A program made the position numbers and the translations under genes. A DNA stretch of 64,000 bases from Apostichopus japonicus. Lineage: Eukaryota; Echinodermata; Holothuroidea; Aspidochirotida; Stichopodidae. Shown here in pieces: positions 1 through 12,100 of this stretch. Numbering within the stretch: the first letter of the stretch is position 1; every line of letters begins with the position of its first letter. The stretch covers positions 18,186,917 to 18,250,916 of the forward strand of contig NC_092571.1 of the NCBI RefSeq assembly GCF_037975245.1. The letters run 5' to 3'. Under the pieces are notes generated by a model. That model did no database searches, was not told where the DNA came from, and worked only from the letters and a program-made list of their open reading frames with translations.

Positions 1-62
1 GCAGTAACTTTTGTTTACTGATTTGGCGCTATATAAGTCTCATTTATTATTATTATTATTAT
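1..62 (+). repeat. 3' end of a dispersed element ending in TAT/ATT trinucleotides
   Basis: The sequence ctgatttggcgctatataag followed by tctcatttattattatt is closely matched in reverse complement at 5545-5625. The element's 5' part lies outside the window. The (ATT)n tail is typical of SINE or non-LTR 3' ends. Confidence 0.6.
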
Positions 63-1242
63 CTTATTTGGTTTTTACAAGTCGGAGAAGATTTCTTCTT
101 ACAGACGTAGATGCACTCAGGTGGTAATAAGCCTTTAATTTATTACATGGCACTAATTGTCACATTTTAAAATTTACCAGGCACTTTTTGTGTTAGCTAG
201 TTAGTATGCGTATGGAAAGGGAAATCTTTTCAAAATGTTCAACTTTTCTGTCATATTAGTGAAAGTGAAGAAAACTTGACTAGTGATGAAGCTAACGAAC
301 TGCGTTGCCATGAGAGATGTTCTTATCAAATAGTATGGTAACTTTACCAAAATCAGTAAAAGAATTGCTGGAAGTCTAACAAAACATTTGATTAAGGTAA
401 TTGAGACAAATGTGTCGGAAGTCGTCCAGTAGTTGTGTGCAAACCCCTCAGGGATGTAATGAATGTATGATGTAGAACACTTTGATGTGTTTTAATAATT
501 ACAGATAGTATAGAGATCAGGGTAGGTTTTTAGTCAAGTTGAGTGAGTACATAGTATCCCTAGGCTATAGAACAGCACTTTATAACATGTTATATTTATG
601 TCATTAATGCAGTGTTTTAGTGAATAAATTGCTAATACACTGTCATTAGGCTAGTTTATCATTTTAAGAAATTTCACCTTTTTTTTTGGTGGGGGGGTGG
701 GGGGGTGGGATTATTGAGTCAAAAAGTTCACAGTCCTCATTTAGTATTGTGATATAGACTTGTGGTCGTATATATGTCGATAAACTTAGAAGTTACGTTT
801 CCACATGTCTTCTCGAAGGCAAAGCTGGGTTTGATCCAAATTTTTGCATTCTTTGCTCTGAAAGTTAATTGTCAAAGAAGTGTTCTGATTGGTTAATTTT
901 AATCCTCCAAAATATCTGTGACGCATCTGTGACACCTGTAAAATCTGTGACACAAAGGCCTCACTTGTCTATACCAGATTAATTTGCCCAACGAGAGATA
1001 TGTTCTAAGTGTGGCTGTAAAACTTTGATGTGAAGGTGTGGCACAAAACTCAAATTCAGTATTTATGTCATGAACGATGGGCGCCATCTTGTTTTTGGTG
1101 AAAAGCAAGTATGATATTGTAAACATTTTAAATAACTTGTGAAAAAAAAGAAGAAATAGTTTCCTCAACTTTTCATTGTCACATAAATAACCGGGCTTAT
1201 TCTATACTAAACTGAAGTCATGATTTCTTTTTTCTCTTACAG
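1..1242 (+). other. Calsyntenin intron (upstream exon outside the window)
   Basis: No coding exon is visible. Bases 1-62 are a repeat tail in plus orientation. Bases 677-710 are a T run followed by three long G runs separated by T, a possible G-quadruplex. The acceptor ttctcttacag precedes the exon at 1243. Confidence 0.6.
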
Positions 1243-4200
1243 AGGCGGTTGCCGGGGCGATTGATCTCTTACCGTCTCCCAGTCCGCAGGCACCCTGGAT
1301 GCTGGACCTGAGCACAGACGAGGGTAACGAGAGCGAGAGGGTCTTCTACTTCAACGGACAAGATTCCAGGGTGGCAATTCCAAACAAGCTGTCTCCCAAG
1401 AACCTGACCGCCAGCTTTGCAGTATCGTTTTGGATGAAACACCGACCACGAGTGGGCGGCGATAAAGAGTACGTTCTAGCGAGCAGTGATTCGGAAGGTA
1501 AGGACGTGAATATTTATCAATCTCTGATGCAACAGAGGTCCTCTCCTTATGAGACGTGTGTGGAATGAATTTGAAGAGAGTGACCTTTTGTGGTAGGCAG
1601 AAAAAACTTTCATTGACGGAATATTCATCACTTTTAAATGAGCATAGAGTATAAGAAAAGGAAAGAATTATTGCCAGCCAGATTATATTTCATGTCCACG
1701 AAAATTCATCACACATGATGATGGAACGGTACATTATTATCACAGTTAGACATAAATCTGATGGACAATGAATGCCTTTCGTTTGCGTATATTCTTCACG
1801 CAGAAGCACAGTTTCGCTTTGGGTATTTAAGGTGAGGATACTTGGGTGAAAATTTAGCAAAGAACTAAAATGCTTCAGGATTCCTAATTATCACACACGA
1901 ATATACGTCAGTATTGAAGAGGTTGACGAATATCGGAATATTCTACAATGATTGGCAAGGAGAAGTAGTTCCCTAGCAGAGAGAAAATTTACATGTGTGA
2001 ATACTCATTATGTCTACCTTAATTTTAATTGTAGGGAACTATTTCCTTTTTATTGAGACAATCATGAAGCAGTCAGCATTCTAATGAATATGCCTTTAGG
2101 AGTTCATAACTTTAATTTCCTTCAAAGTTCAAGGTTGTTAATTGGTCGACTTGGGAAATTCACTTTTTCAAGAACACTTTTTGCCCGGAGACACAAATTT
2201 AAAGGACTGTGGATTCTGGGGTTTGGAGTGTCTGAGGAAAACCTCGTACTCTGAATTTTGGAAATGGTTTATCAGAGATGCTGAGTACCTCTTTGAGGAC
2301 CAGAAGAGGAATCATTAACTGCGGTTGACATTTTGTAAAAGTGAGGGGAACGGAGAAAAAATGGGGAAAAGAAAAAAAAAACATCTGTGTTTCTAAACTT
2401 ACTACTGGTTTGAAGCTAGTGCCGAAGAATATTAGCAGTAACAGATCTCAACGTTGTCTGGAGATGCATGAATATGAAATAGCATACCGCTTTTACAGAA
2501 CAGTCTGTGCTGGTTGCTTAAACTATGTCAGTTTCACTGTTTAAGGCTATATATTAAAATGAAAGGATGAATGTAGGCTCGGTAGATTCACAGACATTTT
2601 ACCAGACATAACTTTATTAACAGTAAAGAGTGTATTTGTTTTGTTGGTTGGTTGGTTTGTTAAGTTATATATCACGTACAAAAGGAGCAGTCAGTTGTTG
2701 AGAAAACTCAAGCACTGAGGAAATTAATTTTTAAAGGGAGCATCTTGCATATTGAAAGCAAGAATTTACTCGGAGGCAAAGATTTTACCGAACACCATGG
2801 CATGATTGGGATATTCAGCAGGTAGCTAGAGCTATAAGTAATTGTTTTCAATTTGGGTGGTTTTCCCCACCACTCTTGGGGTAGGTCTGACCTGGAAATG
2901 ACTTCCCCATGGCCAACGGGGGGGAGGGGGGAAGACCATTTGAAAGGATCATCAATTCAGTCTTTGGTTTTCCCTGAGTACTCCTGGGATGATACGTCTG
3001 ACCTGGAAAAATCTCCATCAGACATCCCCATGGTTACCGGTCCATGGTTACCATGTTACCACCGGTTACCATGGTTACCCCATGGTCAAAACAGTATGTA
3101 AGGATAATCAATTCATCTATCGATGAAATGCCCAGAGGTTGCAGTCAAACTCCTTGCTCATAAATACCCAACCATGGTATGTTTCGAGGGATGTCAATCA
3201 CCGCCATATTATTTTGAAGGGCTTAATAAATGTTTCTTTTCTTAGGATCCAACAAGAGGCACTATGCCGTCCACGTCCACAACTGCCGTTTAACGTTCGT
3301 CTTGCGACGGGAGTCTGCTGCCACCGATATCCAGTACCCTTCAGAGTACAGATGGAAGCTGGACCAGTCATGCGACAGGCAGTGGCATCGCTACACCTTC
3401 AACGTACAATACCCACAGGTAGGTCAAAGGAATGAGGGCAAATCAGTTAAAAATTGGATGAAAAAAGGGCCTCCAACGAGATAACTTGGGTGGTAGATTG
3501 AGAAGGAGGTCCGTAGACCAGAAGCGACTGATCTACAGCTTGAGGTCAGTGCTAATAGGTTAATAGATGGTTTATAAATCAGGTGGTTTATAAAATAGAT
3601 GGTTTATAAAACAGGGAGTGTTAGCTCAGTGGTTTACGCCGGTGCCTTTCAATCATAAGGTCCCAAGTTCGAGTCACTCCAAGATTAATGTATGTGGTCC
3701 AGTAATACAGAGTTGTTGACAATTCATAATCATATACGTTAAAATAGGAATCTAAGAGATTGATTTCGGTCAGATTGCTGCTTTGATAAGCCAATGATGG
3801 CTTCTTTGTGAGTTCCTGCTTGCAGGAGGATCTAAAATACATACATACATACATACATACATACAATACATGTATACATACAATACATAAAATACCTACA
3901 TACATACATAAATAGAGATGGGGAAGGTAAGAGTGCAGTGGCTCTGTTGAGACAGATAGGGAGTAACTCCTAAATAAACAACAAGGTAACTGTCAGAATT
4001 TATGTTCGATAGCCTAGAGTTGACGCAACTTATTCAGGTTGTTTAGTATTTCATAAAAGTCATTCATCCCTTACCTGTCCCCATCCACTTTATGCACTCT
4101 CATTTACCACGACTTGTAAAATCACCGATAAATCTTTTCTTTTCCCCCCTTCTATTGAATTCTCACCAACTCTACCAAAATATCTGTCATCTTAACTATA

Positions 4201-7200
4201 TTTTCTTCCCTTGAGTGTTAGGAATGTTTAGCAGTCATCGAAAATATTGTTAACATATCGATATAAGAATGGGGTTTCAACTTAAATACGGTTCATTTAG
4301 AACGACTATAATCAGCGTAATGTAAAAGTCATCCCACAGACCAAAGGATCTCATCTATATCAGTGTGAACCTCTTCCTGCATTCTGTCATATTGTCTGGG
4401 CTGATAGTTTTTGTGTAGGCTTATAAGTTGCATAGTATTTTATATTGCACTATTGACAAGCTTTGGGGAATAAAATGCAACCAAATAGAAAGAAAAAATT
4501 TGAAAAAAAAAGAAGGAAGGAATTGTGGCAATAGTTGAAACACATACTTTGACTCTCAAATTATAAAAAAACGAAAGATAATATTGGTGTCCCTGAATAT
4601 CATGTTATTGCTACATGATTCTCATACAGGAGAACTTAAAAATCATCAAAATTGCAACAATTACGACAGGAAGTGTGTGAATCATATTTCTTTCATTAAC
4701 TGAAAATTCAACACTCCCACATGCTGGCTCTCCTTACACAATACATTGTCTTTGCAAGTAAAACCCACACACACGCCATTCAATATAGCACACGCACAAA
4801 AGCAAATGCCCCATAATTTATTTGTGGTTAGGTGGAGTAGAAATAATTTGACTTGACTGAATACACATTAATAATACATTTGGCTTTATTCATTACTTCA
4901 TATAAAGCTTTTAAAAAGAGTCCTTTCAGCATTATTTTTAGTTGCTTATAGAGCAAGAACCAAAATTGATTTAAGTAGGGCAGAATACTTCAAAACATTT
5001 CTAGTTTTTCCTCCGAGTATTGAGCCACCGAATTTATCATTTTACACGGCACAGCATCTGTGGAAACGTTACCTGTATGTTTTAGACATGTTGCTATCTT
5101 TTCACTATGATCACTTTATATAAAACTTATTACCAAAGACAAGACTCAGATATCTGACCCTTAGATAATGATATGTGTGTTCCTCGAATGAGTTAATCGG
5201 AAAATGTTTTAGGCACGGCTAGTGAATTTTTTACTGGAGCCATGTCTTTGAGATATTAACAATCCACTGTGCATTCAGTTTACTATTAGAGAATAAAAGT
5301 CTGATAAAAGTAACATGATGCATAATTTATTAGTTGTTCTCTTAGATAGCTGTGAATATTTTGAAAGATCACACCAAATCTTGTACATAGCTGTGAAGAA
5401 ATGTGGATGTTATTTCTGACTTATCAGCAAAGTAAGGCAAGGTGCTATCTAGTATTAGAAAAATTCAGCAACGTGAAGTTGATAATAGCTATTCTAGAAA
5501 CCTTCAAACTTTTAAAATTCCACTCACAGCAATGTACAACAATGTAATAATAATAATTAATAATAAATGAGACTTATATAGCGCCAACTCAGTAGACAAA
5601 AGTCACTGCTCAAGGGGCTTTATAAAGAAAGCCGAATCATTTACAAAAGAACAAGTGAAAAGATATACAGAAATATTGTAACATTCCCTGTCTGAACTGG
5701 AGGTATCCTAAACCCCCTTGATAGCCAGCTCTTACATCATGCATATTTGTTTCCTTTCGACTAAAAACCAAATATGATATTTCTTAAAAATTTCTTCAAA
5801 TTTGAAAGGCAGTTTAGCCTTTGAACGCTCTTCTACTTTAAGATACTTCTCCATGAGAAATTAAAGAACTCTTTCTATTTCCCGGCGTATTAAGGTTCCG
5901 CACCCGTCTGCATACACCCACCCACCCACCCGCTGCACTCTCTCTTCCCACGGTCATTGCTCGTTGGTGGCCTCTAGCACCCTTTCGTACCTCCCTCCCT
6001 CCTGTACTGACACCGTGTCCTAATTCGTCTGCCAGCCAAAGCTGTCATAGTTTAAGGCGAACCTGCCAAACATGTCTGCACGTCGACGTGAACTTGGCAA
6101 AAAAACATAAAACGAGCGTTCACCCATTGCGGAAATGTATGTCATATCATCACATGAGTTCCTTTTTTGTGGGAGGCCTCATCTTTGTTGCCAAGGGTCA
6201 GTTCATACGTTTGTTGTTTTGCCTGTGTCTTCTTCATTATTAATTTCCAAGAGTTGCTAAAATAAGGGTAAAAAGATCAATGGGGTATTTGAACTGACAA
6301 GGGTTGTTTACCGGAATACTTTTTTTAATATGTTTTCCTACGTGGGCATACTCTGGGCAGCTTTCAAGATTTGATCGATCTGTCCGTCTAGATCGTGGGA
6401 AACAATATACAGATGGGTTTACCATCAATTTTAGTTACTTCCAAGTTGTCTCATTCCAGCCACTCAAAATTATTAAAAATAAATTCTCCTTACTTAAAAC
6501 TAGGCCATTTGTATTGTCAAATTTGATAAGTTGACCAGTCGATTCATCACTGAGCATTATAGTTTTTTCCAAAATAATTATCGTCAAACCATCTACAGTT
6601 ATTCAGAGTTAAGGGTTATAGAGTTGGGACCTTTCTGTGTTGGTATTGGTCCTCATTTGTTGATTGTATTGTATTATGTTTGTTGTATTGTATTGTACTT
6701 GTTGTATTCTATTGTATTTGTTGTATTCTATGGCCTTTGTTGTATTCTATTGTATTTGTTGTATTGTATGTATTATATTGTATTGTATTTGTTGTATTGT
6801 ATTGTATTGTTTAGTTTTGTTTTGTGTTATTGTGTGTCTTCACATTGCATTGTATATTTGTACAATTTTAGGAAACATATAAGCTGATATGGTTACCTTC
6901 AAAGTCCCTCTTAAGACTCCTCAATCAGTGTTCTGGTAAATTATGTTTTCATTTTATCGCTTCTCACATCTCTTCGTTGGTAATTCTATATATCATTCTT
7001 TGCATTATATTATGTGTGATTGAAAATTAAATTGAAATTTGAAAACAGCAAACAAAACAAGAAAGAAGAATCAAGGACGGAAAACAATTGTCCTGGTTTT
7101 GGTTCCGCTGGGCTAAAATGCTCGTTTCTTTTAAGTTTTAAAACAAAGGAAGGGCTTAATTGAAAAGTGCTGTTACAACCTGACATTGGGGTTTGGATGT

Positions 7201-9184
7201 CACATGTATTTCTGCGGGCCACTCAAAGATATGAATCACCTCTAAACCAAAATTTTGCTTTTTCTCATTCAAGATGTCACGTTTACTCAATAAGTAGCTT
7301 AATTTGTTCCATTTCTTCTCAGATTGACCTTTTTGTCGACACCAAGTTACAGGACAGCAGCCGAATATCCAACGACTGGCCCCTACCGTCCCCCAGCTTA
7401 CCAGATACCCTCACTGTCGGTGCAGTTTGGGATGGTAAGTGCACTTTTGTGTATTGTAATTTCTGAGTTTGTCAAATGAAATTGAAGTAAAGATCATTTG
7501 TGATCGCTATTTAAAAAATTAAAAAAAATTTAACTAGTTAGTTTATCGTCAAGGAATTTGGGATTATTTAGAGGTTAGCTTAATTGATACGTCACAACAG
7601 TTTACTGTCACAAATACCGTAATTCATAGAGCTACAAAAGGCTTACTTGCTCATTCTATATGACATCCAGGTCTGTCAAAGTGTTGACTCTATTCTGTGA
7701 TCTCTGAAGGTTGAAATCCCACATTCTAGACGAAAGTTTCTTTTTAAGAATTAAGCTCATTTTAGGTTTTAAAAAAAAAATTGATTTCCATCTCTTCATA
7801 GTGTATTTGCCTTGTGTTATAATATTATACACTGTTTATCAATTGGCCGGTTCAAGTTAGTCTTTGTAGTATTGCTGTTAATGTGTGCTCTCTCCCACAG
7901 ACATCGAAATATCTCAGGTTTGTTCAGCTAAGAAAATAAAGTGTTAATGCATATTTTGTACTCTTCTCTTGCTGAATAAATTCGACACTTTTTGCTTCGA
8001 TCTTGCCCTTGGCTAATGGACAGGGTTTTTGTTATTATCTGAAAATTAAGGCAGCCTCATAGATATCCACACATTAACTGAGAAGTCTTTTGTCTTAATA
8101 ATACCCCAGAGTGAGAGCGTAAAACAATAAAGCTCTCTTTTCCTGGCAGAAGGTCTCATAATTGGCTGGAAAGTAGTGCACAGTAAAATTAGTAGGTCAT
8201 TCAGAGCCACTTTTTCGCTCTCGACCAAAATTGAAATTAACATAATTATTCCTTCTCGAGGTAAAATTTTGGCATACAAATGTAGGGGGGGTAGGGGAGG
8301 AGGGAGGGGTGGGGGTATTGGATGTTGTTTTAAATAAAACTGAGGTGGCCACAGCTGAGCCGGAAATTAGAGGGTAAGGAGTAGAGATGCTTTGGAATAA
8401 TTAAGTACACCAACGCTCTTGAGAATTTTTAGATTATGAAAACTAATTCATTTAAATTTCAAAAATGTAGCATCAATCATAGGTGGGGACACTTCTGAAT
8501 TCCATAGAACCCAAAAATTAAAAAGAAAGGGGGGGGGGAATTATTTTTGTTGAGTTGTGTAATGGTATTATTTATATGCATAATTATGTAAAATTGTATG
8601 GTAAAGTAAAAATTTAGCCAAAATTGTACATGGCTGATTATTGTTCAGTACAGTACAATCCAAGCTGGGTTTTGTTATGAAGAAAGCAGCCAGATAGGAA
8701 GTAGCTGTGAATGCAATGAGCTGCTTGAAAAAGAGTTGTAGTTTTGTCTTCAAATATCATAATAATAATAATAAGTAATATTTGTAGAGCGCATAATCAG
8801 CAAAGCTGCTCAAAGCGCTTTACAAATGTAAAACCTCAAAACAAATAGTAACAAAAACCTAAATATTAAATATATAGAACCAATAAGGCACAAAATATAA
8901 AAGCCTAAAGCAACAATAAAAAACACACCCGTACTAAACGATAATAATTAAAGCCCTAAACGCATCTCTCTTGTTGCTCTGTCGATATCGCAGGTGCTTC
9001 TGAATCGTACAGTGGCTTCTTCAAGGGTTACCTGGCTGGCATGAGCATCCTCCCAGGTCATGTGGAAAGCCAGGAGGTCATAACATGTATGTTTGCCTGT
9101 AAAGAGGGCCTCTCGATCATGATGGGTGCTTTACCGCTTGAAGTGGTACATCTTAATCCAGAGGGAACCGAGCTCAGTTTAGAG
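1243..9184 (+). CDS. CLSTN1: Calsyntenin exons for the LamG-like domain
   Basis: Four exons (1243-1497, 3246-3418, 7323-7434, 8994-9184) encode about 243 residues. Landmarks match the calsyntenin laminin-G-like domain: AIDLLPSPSP near the start, FAVSFWMKHRPR, then DQSCDRQWHRYTFNVQYPQ, LPDTLTVGAVWDG and FFKGYLAGMSILPGHVES, ending with the paired cysteines of ITCMFACKEGL. The FWMKH and W-H-Y pattern is typical of the family. Introns here are 1.6 to 3.9 kb. Confidence 0.9.
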
Positions 9185-12100
9185 GTAAGTGTTCCCTTTT
9201 TCTCCAGAATATAAGGTTTCCATGTTTGTTATAGATTGTAATATTTCAATCATTTATAAGAAATGGGTATTGTCTTTTTTTCCAGAAATGGCAAGATCCA
9301 TTGGAAATGATAGTATGTCCATTGGAATAACACTTTCTCCCTGTAAGCTACATCCATGGGAATAATGCCCCCCCCCCACCCCCCATCCAGGAAATGATTT
9401 TGTGTTGCAACTTTGAGGTTTACAACCTTATTTCCACCCCCTAACAAACCTCATTATGCTATGGTTGTCATTGTACAAGAAACTGCTATATGTCTTTGCC
9501 TCAGTGTTACAAGTCGTCCATTTTGTGTTGGCGATAAAGGCCTTTTGGTTTTGCTTCTGACTTTTAACTTTTTCTTCTCCATATTTCTCTTCTTTTTGAA
9601 GGGCACCCTGAAAAAGGGATTCTCAGAAGTTTTGAAGAAAGTTTCTTACTACAACAGCAGAAGATTTCCTACTCCAGGGTCAAGAGATCTCACCATCGAG
9701 ACCACCGCTGTGTAAGAACAATGATGTTTACACCCATCGATTTGACCGAGATTTATCAAAATAATTTGGCTATTCTTCTTTCTGATCTAGTCTGATTGAT
9801 ACAGAAGTGCATGGCAGAGCTGCGTAATTTTTTTCTCTGGCAAAAAAAAAATAAAAAAATATAAAACTTGTGAAATATTATCCTCAAGCAATAACCAATT
9901 AAGCATTATGACAGTACATAAGACTATCCGTAGATTCCCACTCTAAAATTAGGCTATTTATTATCTTCGTGAACTTTAATAAATAATAAATTGTTATAGT
10001 AACCATAATCTCTATGCCACCTGGTGAGTCCGATGAACTCAGCAATTAAGTTTAACGTACGTTGTAGAGGAGAAAGCAGATTTGCTCTTCCGTTCTTTGA
10101 GGTTGTAATATGTCCTTGTACTTTACTTTCTATATTTGTGTTATTAGTGTACCAGATATGCCCTCAGTCATTCTCAGTTGGGTGAATGATAATTCAGTAG
10201 TAAGGCACTGTACTAGAATACACAGAAGGGTATAGAGAAATCAGCAGTAAGGCATGGGACTAGAACACATAGGAGGGTTTTTACAGGAATCAGTAGTAAG
10301 GCTTGGGAATAGAACACGAAGGAGGGTTTTTACAGGAATCAGTAGTAAGGCATGGGACTAGAACACATAGGAGGGTTTTTACAGGAATCAGTAGTAAGGC
10401 TTGGGAATAGAACACATAGGAGGGTTTTTACAGGAATCAGTAGTAAGGCTTGGGAATAGAACACATAGGAGGGTTTTTACAGGAATCAGTAGTAAGGCAT
10501 GGGACTAGAACACATAGGAGGGTTTTTACAGGAATCAGTAGTAAGGCTTGGGAATAGAACACATAGGAGGGTGTACAGACATAGTAGTAAGGCACGGTAC
10601 AAGAACACACAGGAGTGCTTTACAGAAATCAGTAGTAAAGCATGGTGCAAGAACACATAGGAGGGTGTACAGACATAGTAGTAAGGCATGGTGCAAGAAC
10701 ACAGGAGGGTGTACAGAAATCAGTAGTAAGGCACGGTGCAAGAACACATAGGAGGGTATAAAGAAATCAGTAGTAAGGCACAGTGCAAGAACACATAGGA
10801 GGGTATACAAAAATCAGTAGTTAGGCACGGTGCAAGAACACATAGGAGGGTTTTTACAGAAATCAGTAGTAAGGAACGGGACTAGAACACATAGGAGGGT
10901 ATAAAGAAATCAGTAGTAAGGCACGGTGCAAGAACACATAGGAGGGTACAAAGAAATCAGTAGTAAGGCACAGTCCAAAATCACATAAAAGGGTTTTACA
11001 GAATTCATTAGTAAGGCTTGGGTCTAGAACACATAGGAGGGTATACAGAAATCAGTAGTAAAGCACGGTACAAGAACACATAGAAGGGTATAGAGAAATC
11101 AGTAGTAAGGCACGGGAATAGAACACATAGGAGGGTGTACAGAAAGTAACTATGCAATATTAATGGACAGTGTCATATAAATTCTAAAATATAGTTCTGT
11201 CCTTCAACTATGTGAATTCATGGCTGTTAAGATTAAATTCAGCCAGAAATCGAAAGAATAAAACTTGTAAAGTACTTGAGTCAAACTGCTAGAAGCAAGG
11301 AAAAACTTCCCCTGACCTCGGTTATGCTGCGTTGAAGTTTACAGTATGACTCCAGTAAATGAGCGAAATAATTCATGAAAGAACCTCAGAATACAGAACC
11401 GTTGTTTTCCTGTTTCACTTGTAGCCTTTTCTAACAAGCGTTTTTGAAGTTTAGAATTGGGTTTCAGAAGTGCATGGTCACAATTTGACTTTCACACAAG
11501 GTAACTACAGTATCTGCCAATGCAGCTGCCTAAGGTTTTAATAACATGTTGTACGAAGTAAAGGGGAACTTGGGAAGTTACCGTACAACTTGAAAGGTAG
11601 TAACTTTAGGCAAGTCTGCCCCTGTAGGTGCATTAGGACTTCCTAATGTATGTCGTCCAGTTACAGATTTGTTGACTATTGACAATTCATAATCATGGAC
11701 GTTAAATACAGTATGATATCTAAGAGACTGACTTCAGTCAGCTTGCGGCTTTGATAAGCCAATGATGGCTTCTTCGCGAGTTCCTGCAAGCAGGAGGATC
11801 TACTGTAAAATACAAACATACATACTGACATACAAAATTGATAATTCTTTGAGGTACAGCAGACAACTTGTACACTTTATTTAATGATTTATTTTTTTGT
11901 ATCTTCTCTTATCCTTGCAGATGTGACAATGAAGAGATAGCTATCCCAACTATTAACACCTTTATCGTTCTGCCTCAAGTATCACTGCCGAGGATTAGAG
12001 TCTCCGGTGATGTTAGCATAGCGCATACGATGGAGGAGTTCCATCACGGCGTTAAACCGTTTGAGACCGTCGTCATCACCGACGGTGATATAGAAGATGC

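Noticed and set aside
3614-3682. Possible tRNA gene
   Set aside because: A- and B-box-like words and a paired acceptor are present, but the D and T stems do not form and the sequence runs into a repeat body found again at 11643. It is a SINE head.
6531-6887. 118-codon frame rich in Y, C, V and L
   Set aside because: Low-complexity TTGTA-type repeat in an intron, no family resemblance.
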